Of a stretch of DNA of 64,000 nt, positions 17,748 to 26,800 are shown one piece after another; within the stretch, counting starts at the first letter, position 1, and every line of letters starts with the position of its first letter. This DNA is from Sphingomonas ginkgonis. Lineage in GTDB: Bacteria > Pseudomonadota > Alphaproteobacteria > Sphingomonadales > Sphingomonadaceae. The position numbers were made by a program, and so were the translations under genes. The notes under the pieces are model-generated. The model saw nothing but the letters and a program-made list of their open reading frames with translations. It was not told the DNA's origin and did not search any database. The stretch is taken from the NCBI RefSeq assembly GCF_003970925.1, contig NZ_RWJF01000001.1, positions 2,288,501 to 2,352,500 of the forward strand. The letters run 5' to 3'.

Positions 17748-17815
17748 GACCGCTTTCCACCCAATCACCGTTCGAGCCGATCGGCAGCGATCGACCCATT
17801 GCGGACATTAGCAGG
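17748..17815 (+). repeat. Repeat unit 6
   Basis: A GACCGCTTTCCACCCAATCA half-unit is followed by GATCGACCCATTGCGGACATT, so it looks like a unit split by about 25 bases of insert. It lies between the 108- and 50-residue genes. Confidence 0.65.
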
Positions 17816-17834
17816 TGCGGCTTAGGCTCGCCTT

Positions 17835-17987
17835 GTGAAGCAAAAGTTGAGGAACGTCAGCGTTGGCTGCGCGGCTCTCGCCGTGCTGTTGATCGTTGCT
17901 GCGTGGCTCGGTTGGCCGCCTATCTGGGACCTTCTTTTTGGGACGGCTTACTGTCTTGATGGGTATGGCGGCTGCCCCTGGGACTAA
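17835..17987 (+). CDS. Small single-pass membrane protein, 50 residues
   Basis: Read from GTG 17835: basic start (KQKLRNVSVG), one hydrophobic segment (CAALAVLLIVAAWLGW), then a short tail with two cysteines (YCLDGYGGCPWD). The two cysteines could form a small disulfide loop outside the membrane. No family is recognised. Coding status rests on position between two repeats and a composition typical of membrane peptides. Confidence 0.45.
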   Translation: MKQKLRNVSVGCAALAVLLIVAAWLGWPPIWDLLFGTAYCLDGYGGCPWD

Positions 17988-18016
17988 CGTCCGCTTTCCA
18001 CCCATTGCGGACATTC
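17988..18016 (+). repeat. Repeat unit 7 (short form)
   Basis: The cleanest copy: CGTCCGC, TTTCCACCCATT, GCGGACATT. It begins directly at the stop codon of the 50-residue gene. Confidence 0.75.
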
Positions 18017-18040
18017 GCGCTGCGAGCCATTGTTAGTCGA

Positions 18041-18292
18041 GTGACGGCATACAAACGGATACGTGGGTTTGTTGATCGAGACCTAGGCATGCAAACAGGT
18101 CGCCCCGGCGCACTCGTGTTCTTGGTCGCGGCTCTGCCGTTCTTAGGCGTGCCGATGATCGGCAACTGGTGGTGGATACCCTCGGTGCTGTTTTCTGCTG
18201 CTTGGCTCGGCTTCGCTGGCTGGCGTGTCTGGTGGATCTTTAGAACGGGCCTGATTGATGCTGACCGCACGGATTGGGTTGACCCAAAGTAA
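18041..18292 (+). CDS. Small membrane protein, 83 residues
   Basis: Two hydrophobic segments (GALVFLVAALPFLGVPMIG and IPSVLFSAAWLGFAGWRVWW) rich in tryptophan, with a basic N terminus (TAYKRIRGF) and an acidic tail. GTG 18041 is assumed; a TTG at 18005 lies in the preceding repeat and ATG 18089 is a shorter option. No family is recognised. It is the last gene of the array. Confidence 0.5.
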   Translation: MTAYKRIRGFVDRDLGMQTGRPGALVFLVAALPFLGVPMIGNWWWIPSVLFSAAWLGFAGWRVWWIFRTGLIDADRTDWVDPK

Positions 18293-18415
18293 CGTCCGCC
18301 TCCCACCCGTTCCCGACATACAAAGCCAAGTCGGTCCAGAGGCGGTATCTGGTGAGAAGCGGAACGGCAGCTTGAGGGTTTGCATAACGGGGTTGCAGAC
18401 GTTCGTTCACGCGAG
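18293..18415 (+). repeat. Repeat unit 8 (long form, copy of unit 1)
   Basis: Starts at the stop codon with AACGTCCGC and matches unit 1 closely over about 80 bases (CACCCGTTCCCGACAT, GTCGGTCCAGAGGCGGTA, GAAGCGGAAC). Units 1 and 8 therefore form a direct repeat bounding about 5.2 kb. Confidence 0.7.
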
Positions 18416-18612
18416 GCGTGGAGCGGCTTAGCAAACGCCTCGATCGTTGGCAGTTGATATCCCGGCGCCCGAAAGTCGCCCTTAGTTGAGCTGCTGATCC
18501 GGCAGGCAGGCTATGTTTACGATCAGCTAATCTGTCAATTCGGCGCCTTACGCACATCAGCATCTGTCTTGCCGGTACTTAAGCCGAGGTAGCGACGGCT
18601 ACACACCTACGA

Positions 18613-19851
18613 TCAGTTGTTACCCTCGGAGTCAAACTCCCAGAGCTCTGTAGCGATCACCCGGGCGATATAAGCGGAGGAGTATGAGCAGGAGGCGTGC
18701 AGCCGGTCATCCTTCTCGGGGCCGCATTCGTCAGCGACAGACTTTATGCACAGGAATTCAGGGGGTGCAGCATGGGGGTACTTACAGGCGAAGTAAAACC
18801 CGAACGATTCCATGTCCACACCCCCAATGTCCTCGTTGAGTGACTTGATGTCTACAAGCACGTTTGGATCACCGATGACTGCAGATCCCGAGGCAAATGG
18901 AACAAGCCTCAGTTTCGGCTCAAGAACCTCGCCCTTTGACAAAAGTGCAACCTGCGCATTCAAAGATTTGGGATCTTGAATGCCTTGCTCCACCAGCTGG
19001 CGTGCAACCCGATGTGTGCGGCTATTCCGAATGACCACGGGCTCAGGTCGAGAGTAAAGCCGAGCAGCTTGCTCCGAAGGCTTCCACTTCCCGTAATCCC
19101 AATCGAAAGCAGACCCGGCGAAGAGCACGTCTCCCAAATCTGCTTTGTTTGGCACACCACCGCAGAAGCCCGTCATGATAGCGAGGCGGGGACGCAACTG
19201 GCAAATCAGCCCTTGAGTCTCAGATGCAGCTGACGGTTGTCCTGCCCGACCGATCGCGAAGCATGCACCACGCCGCGGCTGCCCATTACGATCCGTGAAC
19301 ACGAAATCATGCAGTCCGGGTGTTGCCCGGTTCTGCTCAAGCTGAAAAAATTCGCGGAAGGGCGAGAGTTCTTTGTCCAGGGCGGTCACGATCAGTAAAT
19401 CTAGTTCGTGCTTGGTAGACAGGGATCTTGAGCGAGATTTGCCCGACTCCAAAACATACCGAACACGGTCGCTAAGTTGCTTCCGCCAGGGACTGCCGTC
19501 CTTCTCCGCTATGACGGCCATCAAGTGCGGGCCGATATTGTTCTGGACGTTATCGAGTGCGCTCTCATCTTTCGTAATGCCCAGAATGTTCCCAGGATTC
19601 AGCAGCACGGGCGAGGCGAATAGTTCCTCCAGCAAGCCTTCCGCGACGCGGAAGTCGTGCGATCCGCGTCCGGAGACAACGGGGATGGTAAGGTCAATAA
19701 TGAGCAGATCGTAGTAGAGGTCTGCCAGACGAGCGCGAGCTGTCGACGCGTCGTCTACCAAGTGAACTTTAGCCTTTGAGCACAAGGCATGCACGAGGCT
19801 TTCGATTTCGCGTCCAACATCTTCGCGATCATGAACTATGAGTACATTCAC
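18613..19851 (-). CDS. dtcC: Detocs effector DtcC: receiver plus nucleoside-phosphorylase domain
   Basis: The N-terminal receiver domain (about 1-125) begins NVLIVHD and has its phospho-acceptor in DLLIIDLTIPV, Asp near 53. The C-terminal domain (about 150-410) is a PNP/UDP-phosphorylase fold: LLIVTALDKELSPF, TGFCGGV with LGDVLFAG, GVDMESFGFYFAC with the nucleoside-binding Met-Glu, and IKSVADECG. In the described Detocs system this effector, once phosphorylated, cleaves ATP to adenine and ribose triphosphate and stops growth of infected cells. GTG 19851 is chosen because GGAG lies six bases upstream and it overlaps the dtcB stop as GTGA; an in-frame GTG at 19863 is also possible. Function here is inferred from architecture and operon. 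Confidence 0.87.
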   Translation of the reverse strand: MNVLIVHDREDVGREIESLVHALCSKAKVHLVDDASTARARLADLYYDLLIIDLTIPVVSGRGSHDFRVAEGLLEELFASPVLLNPGNILGITKDESALDNVQNNIGPHLMAVIAEKDGSPWRKQLSDRVRYVLESGKSRSRSLSTKHELDLLIVTALDKELSPFREFFQLEQNRATPGLHDFVFTDRNGQPRRGACFAIGRAGQPSAASETQGLICQLRPRLAIMTGFCGGVPNKADLGDVLFAGSAFDWDYGKWKPSEQAARLYSRPEPVVIRNSRTHRVARQLVEQGIQDPKSLNAQVALLSKGEVLEPKLRLVPFASGSAVIGDPNVLVDIKSLNEDIGGVDMESFGFYFACKYPHAAPPEFLCIKSVADECGPEKDDRLHASCSYSSAYIARVIATELWEFDSEGNN

Positions 19852-20309
19852 GAACCACTCCACTGCTGCAGCATGCGGCTGAACTTTCTATTCCAGTTTG
19901 CTGCTCCATAGCGAACCGATCCAATGTACGACTTTCCGAGCCAATCAGACGCAAGGCCGCTTATATCGGCGAGGTTCATTATTGCATTGTCGAAGCGATC
20001 AGGATCTTGGAAACTATCGAAGCCTGTCACCACTATGGTTGGGTGCGCAATCTTGAAGAGAGCCATGCGCTCAAGAACATCAAGCCCTCCTAGGGTCGCA
20101 TGTCCTGCTCCTTGCATGGCCCCACTTCCGTTTATGTCCATCGAGAGATCAACTATCACCAAGTCCCAACCTGGCATCATCACCGCGTCCTCCGCCTCGT
20201 TCAGGTTGAAGGCGCGTTGAAACGTGTGCAGGCCTGGGAAAACGGAAACAATTATCGAACGCACTTCGTCAAATTTGCTCTGCACATCCTCGATGATCAG
20301 GATTTTCAC
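19848..20309 (-). CDS. dtcB: Detocs stand-alone receiver DtcB
   Basis: A single receiver domain of 153 residues with no output domain: KILIIEDVQ with acidic pair, phospho-Asp in LVIVDLSMDI near residue 54, and conserved Thr in IVVTGFD. In Detocs, DtcB acts as a phosphate buffer that drains signal from the kinase and so prevents accidental activation of the effector. The GTG start overlaps the dtcA stop, and its stop overlaps the dtcC start, both as GTGA, so all three proteins are translationally coupled. Identification rests on the three-gene context. Confidence 0.85.
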   Translation of the reverse strand: MKILIIEDVQSKFDEVRSIIVSVFPGLHTFQRAFNLNEAEDAVMMPGWDLVIVDLSMDINGSGAMQGAGHATLGGLDVLERMALFKIAHPTIVVTGFDSFQDPDRFDNAIMNLADISGLASDWLGKSYIGSVRYGAANWNRKFSRMLQQWSGS

Positions 20310-23300
20310 GTCGGCATCGCCTTAGGCTCACTTCCGAACGCCGCTAGTGGAACGGCGACGTGGAAGTACATTCCTTTTCGGCAAACATGAACGCTTGTGT
20401 TGGCCCTGACCAGGGAAGCCGCCAAGTAGGCAACTTTTTTCAAGCCGGAATTGCCTTCACCAAATAGCGCCTCTTGGAGAGTGGCATAGGGGTGTCCAAC
20501 AATTACGTCGACGCCAGCTTCGCCTTCTGCACGACGGTTGGAAAAAACAAGAAAGCTACCGCTCGACCCACTGGAGCGTGATATGTGCAGGGCGGCACCA
20601 GGCTGAGCGGCGTACTTGCGGACGTTCTGCACGATTTCACTCAACAAGTCGTAGACGTGCCGAATGTTCGCGGGCGAAATCTCATGCGAGCTGACCGGAC
20701 CGGGCAAGCCCTTCAAGCGCAGGTTACCGGCGGCTTCATCAAGGCGAAAGCGCTGTCTAACAGCGTTGAACACCTCGTCGATGCTCAGGCTTTGATCACG
20801 ATTGCCTTCTGGGATCCTAAACCATTCATCCAGCTCTTTGGTTCGCCGCATGAATGCCGCCGCGACAGCGTCAGCTACCCTTTGATGCTCTTCACTGGTG
20901 CCCCCGTGCTGCGCCTGTTCTAGCCGGGTTGTTTGCACCCTACGTTCCAAGGCCGGACCAAGCTCAGCCGCCAAAAACTCCCTTGCTCTTTCGAGGTCCT
21001 TCTCCAGGCGGGGCTTGATCCAATCAAAAACGTGGCGAACGATACCTTCAAGGTCGCTTCCTTGAGCTATCTCAAGAAGCGCACTCATTTCGGCTTTCGT
21101 AGGAATGTAATCGAACAAACCTTGCGATTTGTCTTTACGATGCGTGTGCATTCTCGCATCGAGCCAGCGCTGTATTTCACGATAGACCGGTGGAGGATAG
21201 CTTGCCACAATCTTCCGGCTTCTGGCCGGGGACACGCCGGCAACATCACCGATCTCTACTTGCTTGATAGCGTTTTCGTATTCTCGTCGGAATGCGTCGT
21301 GCCTGATCCGGACAGACAGGATTGATTCGATTCCAGTAGTCGGGTGAGTAAGGAAGGTGTCGATCACACCTCCGATGACGAGAACCAGTGGCCAATCCCT
21401 GTTAGGAGCTTCGTAGTCTCCAGTGGCGGCGTTAGCGAACTGGTACGGCGAGGTTCGCCTTGTATTTGCGACTGCGTCCTCCGGAACGGCTAGTGAGACA
21501 GCTTCGTAAGCCGAGTATGCGTCCCTCGTTCTCTCTAAAGCACTCTCGAAGAGGGTGTCCCAGCCAACTTCAAATTGCCGCGCACCAACACTCATCCTGC
21601 ACAACATTGCGGTAAGCCGCGCTTGCTCGCGCTCAAGGTCACCCTGGTCGAAAACACCCTCCTTGAAGTCGTACTTCTTTACGGCACGAGTCAGGAGTTC
21701 CAGCCGGTACGAGACGGCGGCGACATAATTGTCAGTAAGACGAAGCTTGAGAATGGTGTCCGGGGTCAGAAAATAACGAATGAAGGCGCTGCTATCTGCT
21801 CCCAGGTTGTTGTGCAGCCACTCACTGAACTCCTCGACGGATCTTATCTTGCGAGTGATAGGCTCGATCGAAACCCGAAGAGGCACGGACTCCCGGCGAA
21901 ATTCTTCCAGCTGGCGGAGAAAAAGGCAGAAGATGACATCTAAGTTGCCGACCAGCGGCCCCATGCCGACTGCGCTGATGAAGCCGGACAGCCAATTCCA
22001 GTCTAGCCCACTAAGGTACCGTGGAGTGATCAAGACCGGAAAACGCGCTCGCGCCAGGTTTGCCCACTCATGGATACGCCCTTCGGCCTGACTCTGAAGA
22101 AGCGACCAGTTCGCAGCCTTGATCCAGATGCGGTCTTCGCGCTTTTCGGTCAGTGGTCCGAGGTGGGACGCTACTTTGTCGATGAGTTCTGTCGCGCTGA
22201 GGTCGCTGTTGAATCGGCCAAGTTTTGCAACTGCGTAGCCTTGAGGGCCACTGAACGCGAACGGGTTTAAATTCCCTGTGATGAGAATGCCACTGAGCAG
22301 GTCAAGGCGCTCCTGCTTCGGTTCGGTCCGGCTGAACAGGTACAAGCTGGTTGCCACGTGCCGAACCAATCGAGCGCTGGCAAGAACCGCGAATTTTCGG
22401 TGAAAGCTTGCAAGCTCATCGAAATGCTTTGGGTCCGGATACCTAGACCATCGAGCATCTCTTAATGCCAGTAGCACATCCTTCTCTTGACTGATTTCCG
22501 GAGGTGCTTGGCAATCCATGTCAAAAATAGATCGCAGCATGCCCAATTCTGATCCCGAGGAATCAAGTGCTATCCCGTGAAACTCAGCAGGACATTCGAC
22601 GTAAGGTAGCTGCTCGCCACGAGCTAAGCTGACCAAGCGAGAAACGCGGTGCTGCGGGAAAGCCCGCGCCAGCAGCTCAAATTGCTCGAGGTAAGTCGGT
22701 TCTATTCGGTCACCGTAAGCAAAACGACGCGCCAAGTCAGTTGTGAGATATTCAAGCGCATCATAAGGGTGGCTCAGCAATGCAACGTAACACCGCATAG
22801 CCAGATTAGCCGTTTCCGGCTGGTCAGGGGTCAGGAGAAACTTCGCGAGGATCTTTTCGGCCGGACCCGTGCCCTTACGGGGAAGTATCTGCCCTAGAAG
22901 TTGATCAAGAGCGTGCGGCTCCGGCAGATTTATGAAGTAATACACAAACGGATATAGTAGCCGGTTCTGAGTCCAGTGGGATGGCAGATTTGTGTCTAGG
23001 TATTCCCGGATCATTTGGTCGGAAAAGCTATGGAGAGCAGCATACAGCTTCATGGATGAAAGTGCTTGCTGATCAACAGGCCTCAAAGCCAGTAGGCGAG
23101 CCTTTAGTCCCTCCGCATCCCCGGCGAACGACAGGGCAGACCCAACCCTATCTAAATCTATCCACGCGTTCACCCGATCCGGATTAGCAATGATGTATGC
23201 CACAGCGAGCTTGAGATAATTGAGCTCGACTGCAGCATTTGTCTGCCGACTCAGTTTCTCAATCTGAACCAGATTTTCATTATCTATGTCTAAGGCTTTT

Positions 23301-23497
23301 CCAAATGAACTTTCGGCGATGTGAAGCCAGCTTTGAATAGATTGGGCGGGTAGCTCTCCGATCACCTGCGACTGCCGCGAGGTAATGACGCGGTGGATGG
23401 TTAATATGGTATCGGCCATTGCCCCCTTGCTTCGCAGAGCATTCGTGAGGTCTGCCTCCAGAGTTCCCCGCTTGTTCCGCCTGCTCGACCCGCTCAT
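20306..23497 (-). CDS. dtcA: Detocs sensor histidine kinase DtcA
   Basis: The 1063-residue protein is mostly alpha-helical over its first 800 residues, as expected for a helical-repeat sensor region. There are no transmembrane segments, so detection is cytoplasmic. The C terminus carries a GHKL-type ATPase: N-box LLSEIVQNVRKYA near 945-957 and a G-box FGEGNSGLKKVAYL near 1013. A standard HisKA H-box is not obvious, so the phosphoacceptor His is not assigned. DNA here is noticeably less G+C-rich than the core genes. ATG 23497 has only a weak ribosome-binding site. Upstream lies the Hhe-like helicase gene, 347 bases away on the same strand. Phage-triggered autophosphorylation is inferred from known Detocs. 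Confidence 0.85.
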   Translation of the reverse strand: MSGSSRRNKRGTLEADLTNALRSKGAMADTILTIHRVITSRQSQVIGELPAQSIQSWLHIAESSFGKALDIDNENLVQIEKLSRQTNAAVELNYLKLAVAYIIANPDRVNAWIDLDRVGSALSFAGDAEGLKARLLALRPVDQQALSSMKLYAALHSFSDQMIREYLDTNLPSHWTQNRLLYPFVYYFINLPEPHALDQLLGQILPRKGTGPAEKILAKFLLTPDQPETANLAMRCYVALLSHPYDALEYLTTDLARRFAYGDRIEPTYLEQFELLARAFPQHRVSRLVSLARGEQLPYVECPAEFHGIALDSSGSELGMLRSIFDMDCQAPPEISQEKDVLLALRDARWSRYPDPKHFDELASFHRKFAVLASARLVRHVATSLYLFSRTEPKQERLDLLSGILITGNLNPFAFSGPQGYAVAKLGRFNSDLSATELIDKVASHLGPLTEKREDRIWIKAANWSLLQSQAEGRIHEWANLARARFPVLITPRYLSGLDWNWLSGFISAVGMGPLVGNLDVIFCLFLRQLEEFRRESVPLRVSIEPITRKIRSVEEFSEWLHNNLGADSSAFIRYFLTPDTILKLRLTDNYVAAVSYRLELLTRAVKKYDFKEGVFDQGDLEREQARLTAMLCRMSVGARQFEVGWDTLFESALERTRDAYSAYEAVSLAVPEDAVANTRRTSPYQFANAATGDYEAPNRDWPLVLVIGGVIDTFLTHPTTGIESILSVRIRHDAFRREYENAIKQVEIGDVAGVSPARSRKIVASYPPPVYREIQRWLDARMHTHRKDKSQGLFDYIPTKAEMSALLEIAQGSDLEGIVRHVFDWIKPRLEKDLERAREFLAAELGPALERRVQTTRLEQAQHGGTSEEHQRVADAVAAAFMRRTKELDEWFRIPEGNRDQSLSIDEVFNAVRQRFRLDEAAGNLRLKGLPGPVSSHEISPANIRHVYDLLSEIVQNVRKYAAQPGAALHISRSSGSSGSFLVFSNRRAEGEAGVDVIVGHPYATLQEALFGEGNSGLKKVAYLAASLVRANTSVHVCRKGMYFHVAVPLAAFGSEPKAMPT

Positions 23498-23844
23498 TTG
23501 TGTCCGTTTCTACGCTTTGACAGAGCCACTCTTCCAGACAAGCGCTTGAAGAAGCAATGGCGATAAACATTAATGGATACTTTAGCCGCTTACATTCATC
23601 GATCGTCCGCACGGAGAAGAATGCGTGAATCAAAAGGCAGGTGCGGGCGTCATTGGAGCAAGAGCAATCACGTTCCGGGATTGTGTCCGCTTGGACCCCA
23701 GGCGAACCGGAAACTGAGGCGCAGTATGCGGCCAGGTCCAGCCATTGCCCGCAGGCACCGACGTCTAAATGTGGGAAGCCGAGAAGCGGCCTTGAACGTC
23801 GGCTTATGGGTCCTACCGGTCTGTTATATAGAAGGCTGCGAGCA
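23498..23844. other. Gap between Hhe-like gene and dtcA
   Basis: No supported gene. It must hold the ribosome-binding region and probably the promoter of dtcA on the minus strand; no clear -35/-10 pair was identified. Confidence 0.4.
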
Positions 23845-26800
23845 TCAGGTGCTCCCATAGTGCTCCCGGATGTATGGCGTTGCTTCGCTCAGCCTGAGTT
23901 CCTGCGTCGAGTTGCCCGATCGCACGTAGAAGCGCTCGGCCATGTTACCGGCCCGGTCCACGAGGCTGACGAACACTGGCTGGGCTGAACGGTCCATGTC
24001 GACCCGGCACACGGCCGTACCGTCCTGGTCGGGGAAGCTCACGCGGATCTTCGCCGCCCGGCAGGCTTGGCCGAAGTGCTTGGTGAAGAGGTTTGTCAGG
24101 TGCAGTTCCAGCTTGTCGCGGTTGCCCCCGAGGCAGGCGTAGTCACGGTCCAGCCCCTTTGCCTGACCATCGTCAGCGACGCCGATCAGCAGCGTGCCGC
24201 CAACGCGATTGGCGAAGCCTGCCAGCGTCTTCACGACGACGTCCTCCAGCTTCCTGTTCTCCTGGCCCAGCGCTACGTCCCATCTCAGCGTCTCCTTGAA
24301 CTCGAGGCGCTCGTGCTCGCCCTCCGCGATGAGCGCGGCGAGCGCGGACGGCGGCCGTTCCGGAGCCGGCACGGGGGCGTGCGGCCCGAGCACCAGCAGC
24401 CCGTCCCGCTGGGCCAGCCAGCCCTTCACCAGCGCCGCCTCGCGCACCTCGGCAATGGCGTCCCGCAGCTGACCGCTCGTCGACTTGAAGCCCAGCGCGC
24501 GGGAGACCACCGAGCATACCTGCTCGTCCGACGCGCCGAAGTTGGCACGCACGACGTCCAGGATGGCAACCTCGATCTCCGCGGGAGGCAGCGTGTCAGG
24601 CCGCCTTAGGCTTGGCGAGTGCACCGCGCTGCGGTCTCTGACCATAGCCTTGCGGCCGGGCACCGTTACGAAGTCGCCGTCTCGCGCAATGCGGCCGGAG
24701 CGCATCGACACGCCGATCGCCCGCTCGACCGCGTCCTGGATACGACCGCCGGCGCGCTTGAGGCCCCAGGCGTCGCGTATCCGATTCACCACCTCGTCGA
24801 CGTGGACGGGCCCCTCGGTCGCAACCGCCGCCTCAACGAGCTGCGACAAGGCGCCGGTCGGCGCGTCGTGCAGTTCGCATCCTAGGTGCGGGGGCCGCTG
24901 GAGCACCGCCTCCTCGTAGGCTGCGGCCGCGGGCTTGTCGTCGCTGGCGGCGAACCCGATCTCGGTCACGTCTTCGCGCTCGACGGTCACGATGTCCACG
25001 GGCACGGCCCGTGCGGCGCGCCTTCCCGTCGCCTCCGCGTCGTGCTCGGCCTTGGCAGCCTCGATGCGCGCGACCACGATCTCGAGCTGCTCGTTCGGCC
25101 GCTGGAACCAGTCGGTGCTCCAAATGCGATGGATCGTCCAGCCGTGGCTCTCCAGCACCGACTGGCGGAGCCGGTCGCGGTCGCGTGCCGAGCGCGCGTC
25201 GTGGTAGGAGGCGCCGTCGCATTCGATGCCCAGCAGGTAGCGGCCAGGGCGCTCGGCGTCCGCCACGGCTAGGTCTATGAAGAAGCCGGCAAGCCCGACT
25301 TGGGGGTGAACCTGATAGCCCCTGGCTTGGAGAGCCTTTGCCACTTGTTCCTCGAACACGCTGTCGTGGTCGCGGCCGGTGCTCTCCGCCATGGTCATGC
25401 TGCCCGTTCGGGCGAAGTGCATGAACATCTTGAAGGCGAACACGCCCTTGCGGGTCTGCGCGAAGTCGAGGTCGATGTCTTCGTCCGACATCGACGCGAA
25501 CACTTCGCAGCGCTGCTTCGCGCGGCTGATGAGTACGTTGAGCCGGCGCTCGCCTCCTTCGGTGCCGAGCGGGCCGAAGCGCATCGGCACGCGACCGCCG
25601 GGCGTGGTCGGCCCGTAGCCGACGGAGATCAGGATGACGTCGCGTTCGTCGCCCTGCACGTTCTCCAGGTTCTTTACGAAGAACGGCTCCGACGGGTGCG
25701 CCTGGAAGAATGCCTCCACCTCGGGCGGCAGCGTGCGTCGCAACAGCTCGAGCTGGTCCAGGATCGCGCGGCGCTGCGAGGTGGAGAACGTCGCGACGCC
25801 GAGCGACAGCTTCGGATTGTCGCGCGCGTGCGCCGCGATTGCCTGCGCGACGACCTTCGCCTCGACGGCGTTGGTCCGGGTGCCGCCAGCGTCCCAAATC
25901 CCCTGGGGAATGTGGTGGTAGCGCAGGCCCATCCCCGCTTCCGCGGTATAGGGGCTGGGCACGATGAAGAGCTTGTTCTCGTAGAACTGGCGGTTGCTGA
26001 CGGCTATCAGCGACTGGTGCTTGCTGCGGTAGTGCCAGCGCAGCATGCGAGTTGGCAGGCCACGCGCGGTGAAAAGGCCGAGAATGCTTTCTATGTCGGC
26101 GACCCGGCTGCCCGTCTCGTCCTCGTCGTCATTCGCCGCTCCGCTCGTCACCTTCGAGAAGAAGGCGGTGGGCGGCAGCTGCTTGGGGTCGCCGACGACC
26201 ACCACCTGCTTCGCCCTGGCGACCGCGCCGAGCGCGTCCACCGGCTGGATCTGGCTCGCCTCGTCCATCACGAGCAGGTCGAACTCGAACACGCCTGGCG
26301 CTAGGAACTGCGCGACGGACAGTGGGCTCATCATGAACACGGGCTTCAGGGCCTGGACGGCGGGTGCCGCCTTCTCCATCAGGCGGCGGATCGGCATGTG
26401 GCCGCGCTTGCGTGCGATCTCGGCCCGCAGCACGCCAAGCGGCCCTATGGCGCCTCCGTCGCGCGGCGGAACGCGCTTGTGATGCGCGCTCACCACCTCG
26501 TAGCTCGCCGACGAGATACGCTGTCGGTCCATGTCGGCGAACTCGCGAGCGAGCCGTCCGTGCAACGTACCATCGAACCTGCCGAGTTCGGGTTCGGCGC
26601 GCACCTGGTCCGCGTAAATCGCTTCATAATAAGCCATCTCGAACGCGCCGATCGCGCCGTCCGGGGCGAGCCTTCCGTCGGCGAGCCTGTCGACGATGTC
26701 GCCGCAGCCCAACGTGCAGGCGCTCTCGGTCCGGTCGCGATAGGCGACCCACTGGAAGAGCTTCTCCCCCGAGCGGGACCATGTCTCGAGCCGGGCGTGC

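Noticed and set aside
17808..18014. Minus-strand open frame starting MSAMGGKRTL, and similar ones at 17602-17808
   Set aside because: These are translations of the palindromic repeat read backwards. The same peptide start appears wherever this repeat type occurs in alphaproteobacteria, so it is not a protein family.
12600..18420. Classical integron with attC sites
   Set aside because: No integron integrase is present, and consistent paired RYYYAAC/GTTRRRY ends are not found in the repeat units, although one isolated GCCTAAC occurs near 17.27 kb.
24067..24609. Plus-strand open frames within the Hhe-like gene
   Set aside because: Several overlapping frames on the opposite strand of a continuous 2037-codon gene with intact motifs; shadows.
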